A DNA stretch of 64,000 bases, taken from the NCBI RefSeq assembly GCF_019393635.1, contig NC_057866.1, positions 278,078,874 through 278,142,873 on the forward strand, given 5' to 3'. Of the stretch, positions 1 to 11,697 are shown piece by piece. This DNA comes from Dromiciops gliroides. Taxonomy: Eukaryota > Chordata > Mammalia > Microbiotheria > Microbiotheriidae. Below the pieces are notes generated by a model. The model did not search any database. It was not told the origin of the DNA and worked only from the letters and a program-made list of their open reading frames with translations. Position numbers and translations under genes: made by a program. How positions within the stretch are numbered: position 1 is the stretch's first letter; each line of letters opens with the position of its first letter.

Positions 1-24
1 TTGATGCCTCTGGAAGAGAGTGAG

Positions 25-112
25 GCTGATGAGGTCGTGCAGCTCTGCCTCACTTAAATCCAATTCATGAACAAGCCAAGACATCACCCTGTCTTCAAAA
101 ATGCTAATTAAA
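25..112 (+). repeat. Marsupial SINE fragment (MAR1-like 3' part)
   Basis: 'cagctctgcctcacttaaat' and 'ccaattcatg...ccaagacatcaccc' match the same family seen at 14868-14950 (+) and, reversed, at 11698-12005, 32540-32610 and 48402-48490. A truncated copy. Confidence 0.6.
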
Positions 113-815
113 TGATAAGCTTAGTGATTGCTACACTGCCTAAGGAATGAAAGGGCTTTCAGCCTCCCCTAAATTTCCAAAGACCCACTTCCTCCATCCT
201 AATTATGACTTTCTTAAGCCTTGAACTGGTTCTAGAGATGTTCAGAATTGGGGGCAGAAGCATTATAGGATGCCATCAGCTCCAGCAGAGCAAATGGTGC
301 CATTTGGATGGACTAGTAGACTTTAATGTGACTTTAATGAGGATTTTGTTCCACAACAAGAGTATCACAAAGCACCATTGGTCTGGGTCACATTAAGCAG
401 CACGTCTGGGCCATTGGTCTTTTGGTCAATCTCAGAATGAATATGTTTCAGTTGCACTGAAAGTTGGGTCTCCAGTGTGACATGACCATTTAGGGGTCAC
501 CCAGATTCCAAGGCTGCCCCTCCTTCAAAGGGCTTGGCTTCTGGCCTCACACAAACTCTGATTCATCCTGGGGTGGGGGAGACATGACACTGACCCTCCC
601 CCCCCAAAGAAGGGAGTCCAGTTTCTCTTTTTTTGTCCCTGATCTGGAGTAGAACTCTGGAGGGAATCTCTAAAATACCGCTTAGCTATGGTTCCTGTGG
701 AGAGTCTCTCCCAAAGTGAATAACCAGCTCCCTTCTAGCATAGGAACTCAAGATGCAGTGTGACTGTCAGGTGGAAGGCAACTGTTTGTGTTCTCCATCA
801 ATAATTTAACCAATA

Positions 816-962
816 GGGGCTGCTAGGTGGTGCAGTGGATAGAGCACCAGCTCTGGAGTCAGGAGTACCTGAGTTCAAATCCAGCCTCAGACACTTGACA
901 CTTACTAGCTGTGTGACCCTGAGCAAGTCACTTGACCCCAAATGCCTTACCAAAATAATAAT
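816..962 (+). repeat. tRNA-derived marsupial SINE (WSINE-like), full length with TSD
   Basis: The head 'ggggctgctaggtggtgcag', the internal RNA pol III-like box 'gagttcaaatcc' and the A-rich tail are present. A 16-bp target-site duplication 'aataatttaaccaata' flanks it exactly (800-815 and 963-978), which points to a fairly young insertion. Confidence 0.92.
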
Positions 963-1007
963 AATAATTTAACCAATAAATAAATATTGTTGAAGTACCT
1001 ACAGTGT

Positions 1008-1230
1008 AGGGCAGCTAGGTGGTGCAGTGGATAATATGTGGGCTCTGGAGTCAGGGGGATCTGAGTGCAAATCTGACCTCAGACATTTGCTAGTTGCATA
1101 ACCCTGGACAATTCATTTAACCTCTGGAAAAGGAAATGGCACACTACTCTAATGCCTTTGCCAGGAAAACCCCAAATGAGTCACAAAGAGTTGGACACAA
1201 CTAATCAAATGAATAAGACTACCACCTCCT
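1008..1230 (+). repeat. CORE-SINE (MAR1-like)
   Basis: A tRNA-like head is followed by a tail with 'ccaggaaaaccccaaatgag' and 'agagttggacacaac'. This is the longer marsupial SINE family that also occurs at 4490-4715 (-) and 13436-13656 (-). Confidence 0.75.
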
Positions 1231-1420
1231 ATGTCCCAAGCACTGGGGATGCAAAGAAAGGCAGAGGACAGTCCTTGTCCTCAAGAAGCTCCCAATCTAG
1301 TTCTGTGACTCTGAGCAAGTCCCTTAACCTCTTGGGAGCTGAGGAAACTCTCTATGATTCTAAATTGCAGATGAGGTCCCGATTTTCATTGATGTTGAGA
1401 ATTTCCTCACTTGGGACTTC
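1231..1420. repeat. L2 3'-end trace (-) followed by MIR-like trace (+)
   Basis: 'aagcactggggatgcaaaga' to 'caagaagctcccaatctag' is the antisense L2 3' end. 'gtgactctgagcaagtccct' onward is MIR-like. Confidence 0.55.
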
Positions 1421-1789
1421 CCCATACCAAGGAAATTCCAGGTCTCATCACTTTCCCTCTTCCGTCCCCAGGACTTAAAATCTTAGAGGGTTTCTTAAGG
1501 GACTTGCCCAGAGTCACATAACCAGGATGTGTCAGAGGCTACATTTGAAATTAGATCTTCCTGATAAACATGGGTGGGAAAAGGACCACAGCTGGCTGGG
1601 GTCAGGGAAAACTGTGTTCCTTGCCCCAGCTCCCCCTTCCATGGCCCACTTCTGTAAGAGCCCACAGGGTGCCCCCTAGTCCCAGAATGTCCTCTACTTC
1701 TCTCTGCTTTTTGGAATCCCTAGCTTCTTTTAGGGTCAGTGGAGATGCTACATCCTGTTGTAAACCCTCTGTGGTTCAATGCTTGTCTG

Positions 1790-2160
1790 TCAATATAAAG
1801 AGAGTAATGCAAATAAATAAAAAAAAACAAGTACAAGTTAGGAAGGAGGAAAAGCCATTGGAGGGGAAGCAGGAAAGCCTTGGCTTGAGCAAAGTCTTAA
1901 AGAAAATTGGGGATCCTAAGAGCCAGGTGAGGGGGAGTACATCCTAGGCATGAGACACTGCCAGTTCAAAGGTGCAGAGAGTGGAGAGTGGAGTGTGTGG
2001 GAAACAGAAAAAAGGCTTGTTTGAGGGATCGAAGAGTATCACTAGTGGCTGCAGAGCCAGTTAGTGGCAGCCAGTTAGTGGAAGACCTTAAGTGTGGCTG
2101 GAGGAGAAGGTTGGGTTTTGTGGGAGAGGCTGTACAGACAGAGCCCCTGAGGCTCTCGCA
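1790..2160 (-). repeat. L2 LINE remnant, antisense
   Basis: Sequence of the type 'catcctaggcatgagacact', 'gtgtgggaaacag' and 'ggaagaccttaagtgtggc' follows the order of the antisense L2 3' region seen again at 46010-46795. The same family supplies many long but meaningless open frames nearby. Confidence 0.55.
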
Positions 2161-3273
2161 GGAGAGGACTGACGAGGTCATGCCTGCCTTCGGAGGATTA
2201 TCTTGGCATCTGGGGTCAGCAGGTTGCAGAAGAGAGAGTCCGGATCAAGGGGCCATTTCAGAGGCTGGGGCAATCGTGCAGGGAGGGCTGATGAGGGCCT
2301 GTGTGTGTAGAGAGAAGGGCACAGGGCCAAGATTTGTCTTGGAGAAAGAACTGGCAAGGCTTGGCACCTGCTCTTTTCTCTGGTCATCGAGTTCATCCCT
2401 CAAGGAAGGTGCCAGCCCTGCCACAGCCTCTGGGGTGTCTGCCTCTGCTGGGGCCCCTGGGAAGGGCAAAGGCCGGGGCCACTTGGGGGATCTGGGGGCA
2501 GTAAGGAAGCGCACATCGGACTGGTTGCTTTGGGAATATTCAGCATTTCCAAGGGGGGGCAGTTGTCCGGGAAGCACGTTTGGGGCAGGTCGAGGAGGGC
2601 TGGCTCCCTTTCCCTGGCTCACAGAGGATGATGATGCTGATTCGAAGGGAGTTCAGTGGACATGATGCTTGGCCCTCATTGTGAGGATGGCCCGGGGAGA
2701 CTATGGAGTGGAAAAGCCACTTCAGGGTCCTCATCGTTGAGGGCAGACAGGCAGACTCCTGAGCTGGGGAAGCTGGGCAAGACAGAGAGGCAGTGACAAA
2801 GAAAGGCAAGGCCCCTCGGATTCCATGTCTGAAGGAAGGAAGGCTGACCATGAGAATTCACATGTGATCAGGGTACAATTGTGGGAGGGAGCCAAGGCAT
2901 CCATTGTAGCCAGTGGGCATGAGCTGTGCCACCCAGCCACCAGCAGCTGGGATGGGGGGATGATTAAATACAACACCATCATGAGGCACTCGAGTCAGCC
3001 GCTCGGCGGCAGAAGCGAAGAGGATGAGGCTAAATAGTACTGACCTCCTCAGCCGACTGCCTGGATTGGCCCCTGCTTCCTTTAGGGCAGAATGATCATG
3101 CCAGAGCCCCAAACCTGCTCTCTGCCCAGAATGTGGGCTCGGGCTCCCCAAGAGCCCATTAGGGAGAAAGAGGAAGCCCTTGATGCTATCTGGTGTGAGA
3201 TGCTTGTTTCCAGGGGAGAGCTCCTGCGGGTGCCCAGGGCAAATAGAATTTTCTTAGTGAAGATGACCTAGTG

Positions 3274-3420
3274 GGGGCAGCTAGATGGTGTGGTAGTAAA
3301 GCACCGGCCCTGGATTCAGGAGTACCTGAGTTCAAATCCGGCCTCAGACACTTGACACTTACTAGCTGTGGGACCCTGGGCAAGTCACTTAACCCTCATT
3401 GCCCTGCAAAAAAAAAAAAA
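3274..3420 (+). repeat. tRNA-derived marsupial SINE, full length with TSD
   Basis: Complete head, body and A13 tail, flanked by 'atgacctagtg' at 3263-3273 and 3421-3431. Confidence 0.9.
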
Positions 3421-3611
3421 ATGACCTAGTGTCCTTGGGCACCATTAACTCACTTTGGAAGTAAATTTATTTACCAAAAACATTTTTGCTTTTAGTATTA
3501 AAATAAATAAGACTTAGCAACCAATTAGATGTGGTTAGGGGCAAGGGATGGGGTGAACAACCCCAGTGCTGTGAACGTGGGTGGTGGGAGACCGGTGCTG
3601 CTCTCCATAGA

Positions 3612-3855
3612 AATTGGGGGCTGGGTGGTGCAGTGGCTAGAACACTGGGCTTGGAGTCAGGAAGCCCTGAGTTCAAATCTGGTCACAGGCACTAGGTGAG
3701 CGAGGGCAAGTCTTCTGCCTGCCTCACTTTTCTCATCTATAAAATGAGTATAATAATGGTGCCTTCTTCCCAGGGTTGTCCTAAGAGTCAAATGTTTGTG
3801 AAGAGCCTTGCCGCTCTTAAGGTAGTACATCAATGCTATCCCAGTTATTATAACA
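3612..3855 (+). repeat. CORE-SINE (MIR/THER-like)
   Basis: A tRNA-like head, 'tgagttcaaatctgg', a core 'ctcatctataaaatgagtat' and a 3' part 'ttgtgaagagccttg' are present. Older and more diverged than the short SINEs. Confidence 0.75.
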
Positions 3856-4487
3856 GAAATAGGAAGGTCTAGGAAGCCCCAAACAAGGATTGAATGGACC
3901 ATCAGACTCACCCGAGGGGCCAGGGAGGGATCTTGCACAAGGAAGGATCTCCATTGGTCCTTGAGGTATGGAGGGACCTCACTGGGCAGAGATGGGGAGA
4001 GTCCATTTCAGCCGGGTGATGGTGGAGCAAGAGCTGAGCTAAGAACACAGGGTGAGAAGGGAGAGAGAGCAGCCTGTTCTGTTGGGAGGATCCCTGGGGA
4101 AGGAGCTGAGCTTCTGTAGATAGGCTAGAGTCAGATGGCGGGAAGCTGTGGCTGCTCAGCCTAGAAGTGTGGGCCTTCCTCAGTGGCAGAGGGGAGCCTG
4201 AGGGTCTGTGGATAGAGCAGCGCTGTGAAGTGAGGGGGTGTCCTGGGAAGATGCCTCTGGGGAGCTGAGTTTGCCCCTTTGAGGCCTCTGAGGGGCCTGC
4301 TCTCTGTGCTTGGCTGCCTGTCCCGTCCCCCCCCCCCCACCACCACACACACACACAGCCTCATCCCATACACTCCATACGTGCCTTCCTCAGCAGGGGC
4401 AAGTGCACATCCACCCTTCCAGGTGGTCTTGTCCTGATTTCTGCATTTTGTCCTCTTGTTATATTTGGGGGTCAAAGCAGCCTAGAA

Positions 4488-4718
4488 TGCTGTTGTTCAG
4501 GCATTTTTGTTATGTCTGACCCTTCGTGACCCTATTGGGGGTTTTCTTGGCAGAGATACTAGAGTGGTTTGCCATTTCCTGCTGGTCATTTTGCAAATGA
4601 GGAAACTGAGGTAAACAGAGCTAAGTGACTTGCCCAGGGTCACACAGCTACTAAGTGTGAGGCCAGGTTTGAACTCAGGTTTTCCTGATTCCAGGCCTTG
4701 TGCTCTGCCTAGCCCAGG
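4488..4718 (-). repeat. CORE-SINE (MAR1-like), antisense
   Basis: 'ttgttcaggcatttttg', 'atgtctgacccttcgtgacc' and the SINE body in reverse ('gacttgcccagggtcacaca') are present. Confidence 0.75.
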
Positions 4719-4731
4719 GTAGCTTATGCCT

Positions 4732-4898
4732 AAAGGCTGGGCTTGGAGTCAGGAAGACTTGGATTCAGATCCCACCTCTGACACTATCCCTGTGACCTTG
4801 GACGGGTCACTACTTAACTTCCCTGGGCCTCAGTTTTCTCATCTGAGCTGGACTAGCTGGCTTCTGAGGGCCCTTCCAGGCCTATCTCTATGATCCTG
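4732..4898 (+). repeat. MIR-like CORE-SINE
   Basis: 'cttggagtcaggaagacttg', 'tgtgaccttggacgggtcac' and 'cagttttctcatctgagctg' are in the order of MIR-type elements. Confidence 0.65.
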
Positions 4899-6187
4899 TG
4901 TCAGCTTCCTAGAGTAGATTCTCTGGTGACTTGGGGGTCCCTCAGAGTGGGGATCCCAATGTCGGGGCAATGAGATGCGCTACCTCCAGCCTCCCAGAGT
5001 CCCAGGTCTGGAGCATAGAGAGCTGCTCAATTCATGTGGATTGCCTGCTCTCTCAGAGGACTTGGCCCTCTGAGGACATCGAGGCCAGCTGGGCCCAGCG
5101 GCCTCCCTCCCCCACTCTCTGAGGTCTCCCATTCTTCCTGCTTGCTCCTGACCAGGAGGCCCCGGCGGCCCTGCTCACCAAGGCTGGCTGCCCTCCTAGT
5201 GTCTTTGCTCCCATCCCTGCAATCCCCTCTGCAACACTGTCCCTTCTCCCTAGTCTGCTGGTTCCTTTACCCCCATTTCCCCATGGCCTACCCTGTGCTT
5301 AAAAACCCTTCCCGGGACCCTGCCATTTCTAAGCTGACATCCAGACTTGTAGACTAGTCAAACTTGTAGAGTCACATCCATTCATTGCCCCACGGTCCTC
5401 ACCTCGCCCTTGCTTCTCAGCCCTCATAGGCCGGCTTCCGACAGCACCAGTGGAAGTTCCTCTCTCCTGGCCATACCTGTTGGTTTGTGGTCTGCGGGGC
5501 AGTGAGCCTGCTGTGCGTTTGACAGTTAAGTGGGGCCTGAGGATGCAGACCCCCGTCCCTGGACCCTCAGCTATTTATCTCTCTTCCTCAGATCCTTCTA
5601 ACTGGCTCAAGTCAAGCTCATTGTGGATGCTGCCCCTTAAGGTTTTCCCAAAGTTCCTCATTTGTCCCTCACAACATTTCCCCAGCTTCACTAAAATCTT
5701 TTGGGAATTCCCTGGGTTTTTTTTTTTTTAAGTCTGATTTTGTCCTTTTTACTTGTCAAGATCATCCTCAAGGCATTTGGGAAATATTGCCGGTCCACAC
5801 GTGGTGCGCTTCCTTCTTCCTTGATTGTGAGTCATTAGCTGCTTTTGTTGGTGTGTGCCCTGCATTCCCCATGGGTTACACTTGGAATAAAAGTTGGGGG
5901 AGAAGAAAGGGAGGGAGCTAACATCTGTTCAAGAGGATGAGTCCCTGGATGGAATCCAAGAGCTTCCCCGGGGCCTCCGCAGGCCTCTTCTTATGATCCC
6001 TTGAAGAAACTGGAGGCGGGGCAGGCTTGGGGCAGGCCAGAAGACCTGTCCTGGATTGCAGCTCACCATCTGGATGACCCCTGAATACACACATCTTTTC
6101 ACCCTTAGTTTCCTCTTCTGGATATTTCATTAGATCGTCTCTGAGGGCTTGGAAGCATAGATCTATGCCAGGAGGGGACGTGGGCAT

Positions 6188-6450
6188 CCATCTAGGCCCA
6201 ATGCCTCATGTTACAGATTAAGAAACTGAGGCCCCCAGGAGTTTGGTACTTGCCCAAGGTCACACAGATTCACTCTCAGCCCCAAAGATTCCATGACTTT
6301 AAACCTTGGAGAAACAGTGTGGAGGCAAGAAGATCCAGATTTGAACCCAGGCTTTGCCACAACTGTTGGTGTGGCCTTGGAAAAGTCTGTCCCTCTCTGC
6401 ACCCCAGCCTTCTACTCTCTGAACTAGAGGTTTGAGCTGTCTCCCCTGTG
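6188..6450. repeat. Two MIR-like segments in opposite orientation
   Basis: 6188-6275 is antisense ('cagattaagaaactgaggcc', 'cttgcccaaggtcacacag'). 6310-6450 is sense ('gatttgaacccaggctttgc', 'gtggccttggaaaagtctgt'). Confidence 0.55.
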
Positions 6451-6539
6451 AGCTTCCCTGGGGGCTACCACAGTCCACACTTCCCCAGCCCTGGCCGCCT
6501 CCTCGGAGGGGGCCAGTTGGACACTAGGAGGATCACAGG

Positions 6540-7127
6540 ACAAATCCAAGAAATGAGCCGGCAGTAAAACTCATGGCCTCCAATGGCTACACACAGATGA
6601 CCAAAGCTTAAATAACAAATAAGAGGCTCCTGAGGTCCTCCTTCAGGCCAGAAAATTTGGCCTCACGGGTATCACTGAGACTGTGGATGAATCCCACAAC
6701 TGGACCGTGGCTCTGGATAGGCATGCCTTATTCATAAGTACAAGCAGGGGCGGGTAGCATTGTATATGAAAAGGATACACAGGTAAGGAAATCCAGGAAC
6801 CAGAGAACAAAAACATGATGAAAACTGTTTGGGTGAAAGCTAAAGGAACTAAAAACAGAAGTGGTTTTATCTTTGGTGTCTACTAGAGACCACCTGGGCA
6901 GAGATTGGAAATAGATGAGGAGGGTGGGAAATGGATCACAAGCCTGCTACAAAGGCAGGAGATAGCAGTGATGGGGACTTTGGTTATCCAGATATTTGCT
7001 GGATTGCCCCCCTCCCTGTCACTGTCCACATGTATATGTTGTAGTCTTATACTTAGGTTCAGAAAATCAACCTCACAAGCACAGGATAGGGGAGGTATGG
7101 TTAGAAAGCAATTGGTCCTGGGGAGCA
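6540..7127 (+). repeat. CR1/L3-type LINE remnant, endonuclease region
   Basis: One frame near 6970-7005 reads GDFGYPDICW, the conserved endonuclease motif of CR1-family ORF2. 'agagaccacctgggcag' upstream fits the preceding YRPP(G) motif. The element is broken by many changes. It is interrupted by the SINE at 7128, after which a different CR1 segment follows. Confidence 0.65.
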
Positions 7128-7275
7128 GGGGCAGCTAGGTGGCACAGTGGATAAAGCACCAGCCCTGGATTTGGGAGGACCCGAGATCAAATTCGACCTC
7201 ATACACTTGACACTTGCTAGCTGTGTGACCCTAGGCAAGTCACTTAACCTTCATTGCCCCCCCCAAAAAAATAAA
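7128..7275 (+). repeat. tRNA-derived marsupial SINE
   Basis: Head 'ggggcagctaggtggcacag', body, and a C/A-rich tail are present. It lies between two CR1/L3 segments. Confidence 0.88.
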
Positions 7276-7385
7276 TAAAGAAGAGAGCAATGGGTTTGAA
7301 AATGATCTAGGGGTCTTAATAGACTGCAAGTTCAATATGAGTCAGCAGTGTGCTGTGGCAGCCCATGTACAAGGTTCACTGTCCT
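7276..7385 (+). repeat. CR1/L3 remnant, ORF2 C-terminal region
   Basis: 'gatctaggggtcttaataga' followed by 'agttcaatatgagtcagcag' is the DLGVLID...LNMSQQ region near the end of CR1 ORF2. It is not contiguous with the endonuclease part before the SINE, so an internal deletion is implied. Confidence 0.6.
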
Positions 7386-7904
7386 GCAGGCCAGAACCTG
7401 GGCGACCCCTGGTAACATAGGGGATGGCGAGGATTCCTTTCAAACATCAGTTGGACTGGGTGGCAGTAGGGCCCCTTCAATTCTTAAATCCTGTGATTTG
7501 GTGAAGTGATTGGATGCCCGTGTGTCCTGGAGTTCTTTATTTCCTCTGACAATATCCTGGAGACATTGAGGATACAGAGAGACATGTGGCAGAAATAGTT
7601 TCTGCATGCTGTGTGCACAGATGGTAAAAGACATGGGATTTGAATGCCTGGGCTCCTGATAGCCAGGACCACTCTTATATGTACAGCACCCAGGACAAGC
7701 CATGGGAGGGCTGAGACCAGACTTGGGGCCATAGCTGTGACTCCAAGGTCTACCTGAAGATCAGTGACAAACCCAGGGCTAAAGAAATAACCAGATCAGG
7801 AGCATCAGTGCATGTACACCAGGAAGTCCGGCTGCACTGGATAATCCCTGACGGAGTCAGTTGTTTGGTTGGTAGCTAAAGGATTGTACCACCTGGTGGA
7901 GAGA

Positions 7905-8160
7905 TGACATATTATGCCCCTATTATGGTTAATTATATGTAATTAATAATTACATATTATAAATTGTATAGAACCATAATATATAATTACTTTATAATTT
8001 CATAAAAGAAATTATATACTTAATAATTATGTGCTGTTGTTTTATTATATATTAAATTTTATCATTAAATAATCATATATGCCCATTTAATAATTATATA
8101 TGATAAAGCATGTATAATTATGTTGTAATTTCATGTAATAAATTATATATAATTAACAAA
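7905..8160. repeat. Extremely AT-rich block with many short inverted repeats
   Basis: About 255 bp of 'taattatatataatta'-like sequence: 'attaataattacatattat', 'catatatgcccatttaataa' and 'ttatatataattaac'. It may be a decayed AT satellite or an AT-rich microsatellite. No gene. Confidence 0.7.
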
Positions 8161-8303
8161 GTGAAAGCCTATTTTCTGTAGGCAAGAGAGAGCAAGATGT
8201 GAGCCTGTAGGGACTGCTTAGTCTAGGGTAGTGCCTCAGATGTTACCCAGGACACCTTCTGACTGTGCCCACAGCCTAAACCTGTGTTAGAAATGCATTT
8301 GTG

Positions 8304-8452
8304 GTGCAGCTAGGTGGTACAGTGGATAGAGCACCCGCCCTGGAGTCAGGAAGACCTGAGTTCAAATCCAGTCTCAGTCACTTGACACTTACTAGCTGTG
8401 TGACCCTGGGCAAGTCACTTAACCCCAATTGCCTCACAAAAAAAAAAAAAAA
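8304..8452 (+). repeat. tRNA-derived marsupial SINE with 14-bp TSD
   Basis: Full-length copy with an A16 tail. The duplication 'gaaatgcatttgtg' lies at 8290-8303 and 8453-8466. Confidence 0.93.
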
Positions 8453-8694
8453 GAAATGCATTTGTGAGACAATCCTTTTAAGAACTGTTGATAGTGTGGC
8501 CTGACACTACAGGCTGTAGAGCCAGCTTGTGTCACAAAGGAAGCCCAAGGAGATGAAGGGCCTGGTCCAAGGTCACTCAGATAGGAAGTAGAAGAAACCT
8601 GTCCTCAGGGCTTGTGATGACAAATCCAGAGATGTTTCCTCTTGGCCATCCTGCCTTCCTGGCAAGGCCTAGTAGGCAGTATTTTATTGGGGGG

Positions 8695-8820
8695 TTTTGT
8701 TTGTTTGTTTGTTTGTTTGTGGGGCAGCTAGTAAGTGTCAAATGTCTGAGGCCGGATTTGAATTCAGGTCCTCCTGAATCCAGGGCGAGTGCTTTGTCTA
8801 CTGCACCACCTAGCTTCCCC
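8695..8820 (-). repeat. Shortened marsupial SINE, antisense, with GTTT tail
   Basis: The reversed head ends 'accacctagcttcccc'. The 3' side is short and joined to (GTTT)n. 'agtaggcagtatttt' is found on both sides (8669-8683 and 8821-8835) as the target duplication. Confidence 0.85.
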
Positions 8821-9910
8821 CAGTAGGCAGTATTTTTAAAAACAAACAACTTTCTGCCTTGGAAGATCTTAGAGCATTAAAGGAAACTAGAAAAAATGCT
8901 TCTGCTCTTTTCTTTCTGACCCCAGATCCCATCTGAGAGGATTCAAACCCATCAATGACTAAGTCACTGAATTCTTGTGTTTGTACTGAAGCCACGGGCA
9001 GCACCAGGGTGAGGGTTCCTTGATGGCGCCATGCTGGCTTCTGGTACAGTGTGAGAGAGCACTACCGATGGGGGCTCGGACAGCATCTGAATCATCTCTG
9101 GCGGGTTCTGAATTTGTAGCCACTCTGGCCACCCCCGAAATGTGTGCCTTGCTTGTTAAGAACTACAGCTCTGAGGCTGTCACTTTTGAACAGGCTAATT
9201 GGCATAGTGCATAGAGAGCTGACCTTGGAGTGACAACCCGCCAGAGATGTAAGAGAGGATTCAAACTTACAATCTCTCATCATCTTTGTTGGTACTGGAC
9301 TTATGATTCCATAGTGGTAGGGAACTCATTGGGAAGCAAACTCCCTCCACCAATGTAGATCAGCAGCGGCCCTGATGTGGTAGAATTAGAGACTTGGAGT
9401 ACACAGGCAGTGTGACCTCTGCTAAGGCAGGACCCAAATGCAGGTGTCCATTGAGAGAAGGCAGGAGTTCCAGGAACTACTGACCACTCAAGGACCCAGT
9501 GGGAGAAGGCATGACTAGCATCTGGAGGCCATGTGATGGGGGGGGGGGGAAGGGCACAAGCTAGGATGGAGCTAGATAGAAGGGAAGGACATGGACTGTG
9601 TAAAAGGCTGGGGAGGAGTGTGCCCCCCCTCTTCATCAAGCTTGGGTGGGGAAGGGAGGCTGTTTGCAGTACACAGAACAGGGCTGGGGATGCCGGGGAG
9701 GGTTCAGCACCCTGGAGACTGTCCATATAACACCCTACTTATGTCTGTGCATGGGTCATGAGAGAGGGGAGCCAGTGCAAGGAGGGCTGCTCTAAATCTG
9801 GTCCTCGTGCAGGGGCCCTTGGGGAAACCCCTCACAAGCACTGCTGGAACAGAAAGGGCATCCTGGGGTGCCTGGCTCTCACCTCCCCTGCTGGGGCCTC
9901 TGTCTTTCAG

Positions 9911-10068
9911 TGAAATATGAAGAGCTGTTCTGTTTCTCCTTCAACCCCAAGCTGGATAAGGAAGAGCGGGAGCAAGGCTGGGGGCTGGTGGATCTCCGGG
10001 AGGAATACAAGCGCATGGGCATCCCCAACAGCTGCTGGCACCTCAGCGATGTCAATAGAGACTACCGG
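9911..10068 (+). CDS. MTMR7: MTMR7 coding exon: end of PH-GRAM / linker (residues ~104-156)
   Basis: The exon encodes the stretch from KYEELFCFSFNP to LSDVNRDYR, the end of the PH-GRAM domain and the linker into the phosphatase domain. It starts in phase: 'tg' completes a Val whose first base is in the upstream exon. The acceptor is 'tgtctttcag' and the donor 'cgg|gtaagtgagt'. Length is 158 bp, that is 2 bases plus 52 codons. Compared with the human protein as I recall it, substitutions are mild (Y/F in EELFC, T/K in EEYKRMG), as expected of a functional orthologue. The in-frame ATG at 9868 lies in the intron and is not a start. Confidence 0.95.
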
Positions 10069-10913
10069 GTAAGTGAGTGCAGTGGGTGGGCGCACAATGG
10101 GGCCCTAGCCCTTAGAGACCTGACTGACAAGACTTAGGAAGGGCTCCCTCAGCTCTGATCAGACCTCACCTCTGCTCCTTCTAAAACTAATCATTTATGG
10201 AGGACAGCTGTGTGACTGTGGAGGCCAGGAGAGCTGGCCAGCGCTTGTTGCCCATTCCCTGAGTGCTCAGTGTTCTTGTGCACATAGTAGGTGCTATAAA
10301 AAGGCTTATTTCCTCCTCCTCCCTCCTCCCTCATGAGATCCTTTACTTTTCTCTCAGGGAGGAGAATGATCTCCATCCTTTTTTTTTTTTTTAAAGTAAC
10401 TTGAAGGTGTAGGGTTCATGGCACCAAAACCCAGGAGAGACCTGGGCTTCCAGCCCTGTTCTGCCTGGAGACCTTGGACAAAGGCCCTTCCCCTCCCCCA
10501 CCTCACCCCTCTCCAAAAAGGAGGCGTGTGGCTGGGATGATTTCCAGGGCGCTTTTCAGCTCTGAGATTCTGGAATGGAATCTTCCCTCTCCGACCTGTG
10601 GTTACAGCCATGTCAAGTTGGTGTTAAGTTGATTCTAAATGCAATCCACCTCCAGAGAGAGAGAGCCAATGGCGCCTGAGTGCAGATCAAAACATCATTT
10701 TTCTACTTTATTTTTCTTGCCCTTTCTTTTGTGCAGCGTGGCTAATGGGGAAACATGTTTTGTGTGATTTCACATGCGTAATTGGTATCACATTGCTTGC
10801 CTTCTCAGCGAGTGGAGGAGGGAGAGAGAGAATTCAGAACTCAACATTTTAAAAATCAATGTTAAAAATGCATCAACAATACATTTATTTTTTCTCTTTC
10901 TTTCTTTTCTTTT

Positions 10914-11042
10914 GGTGGGGCAATTGGGGTTAAGTGACTTGCCTAGAGTCACACTGCTAGTGTCAAGTGTCTGAGGCCAGATTTGAACTCAGGTCCTCCT
11001 GACAACAGGGCGGGTGCTCTATCCACTGCACCACCTAGCTGC

Positions 11043-11045
<3 letters not shown>
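10914..11045 (-). repeat. tRNA-derived marsupial SINE, antisense
   Basis: Reversed body 'gttaagtgacttgcctagag' and head 'accacctagctgcccc'. It abuts a long TA array at its 5' end. Confidence 0.9.

Positions 11046-11127
<82 letters not shown>
11046..11127. repeat. (TA)n microsatellite, about 41 units
   Basis: An uninterrupted TA array starts at the base after the SINE head. It can form a cruciform or hairpin and is likely polymorphic. Confidence 0.97.
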
Positions 11128-11129
<2 letters not shown>

Positions 11130-11498
11130 ATCCTGAAATGGGAAGTTTCTGCAGACTGGGACCCAGAGAAGGTTTGGTCCCTGCTTTTTGGAGCTTGTGC
11201 CAGGTGTTCAATATTGAACATAAAGCTACATATAAATATTCCAAAGCATGGGAAGCATTTCTGGAACTGGAATCCTCAAGCTGTCCACTGGGAAGGGACC
11301 TGAGAGTGCCCGACTCTTCTCCCTGGAGTGCTTTTGATGTTTCTGGTCATGGTAAACTGCTTATTAAATAATATCATTTTTTAAAAGAAAGAAAGTGCAG
11401 GGCATTTTACAGGATAGAAGATATCTTGGTGGCTGAAGGGAATAGCATAGAGAGGTCTGGAAAAATAGGCCTTGAATGCCACCTTAAAGACTTTGGAA

Positions 11499-11643
11499 GG
11501 CAGCTAGGTGGCACAGTGGATAAAGCACTAGCCCTGAATTCAGGAGGACCTGAGTTCAAATCCAACCTCAGACATTTGACACTTTCTAGCTGTGTGACCC
11601 TGGGCAGGTCACTTAACCCTCATTGCCCCACAAAAAAAAAAAA
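11499..11643 (+). repeat. tRNA-derived marsupial SINE with TSD
   Basis: Full copy with an A13 tail. 'aaagactttggaa' before and 'aaagactttgaa' after form a near-perfect duplication. Confidence 0.88.
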
Positions 11644-11697
11644 AGACTTTGAATTTCCTCCAGTAAGCAGAAGGCAACAAAGGCATTTGAGAAGAGG

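Larger units (their letters stand above)
1..9910 (+). other. MTMR7: MTMR7 intron (5' end outside window)
   Basis: I find no exon in this stretch, so all or most of it is the intron before the first visible exon. It ends in a normal acceptor, 'tgtctttcag'. Besides the repeats listed separately, 111-799, 2165-3262, 3853-4485, 4900-6185, 7385-7905 and 8840-9910 look like single-copy or too-decayed sequence with no recognisable gene, RNA or motif. Open frames here lack splice context or similarity that I recognise. Confidence 0.8.

Noticed and set aside
816-850. tRNA gene candidates at SINE heads
   Set aside because: The tRNA-like boxes belong to SINEs with tails and target duplications, and no cloverleaf with proper acceptor stem is complete.
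9868-9910. In-frame ATG upstream of the first visible MTMR7 exon as an alternative start
   Set aside because: It lies in the intron before a good acceptor. The exon continues an upstream PH-GRAM domain.
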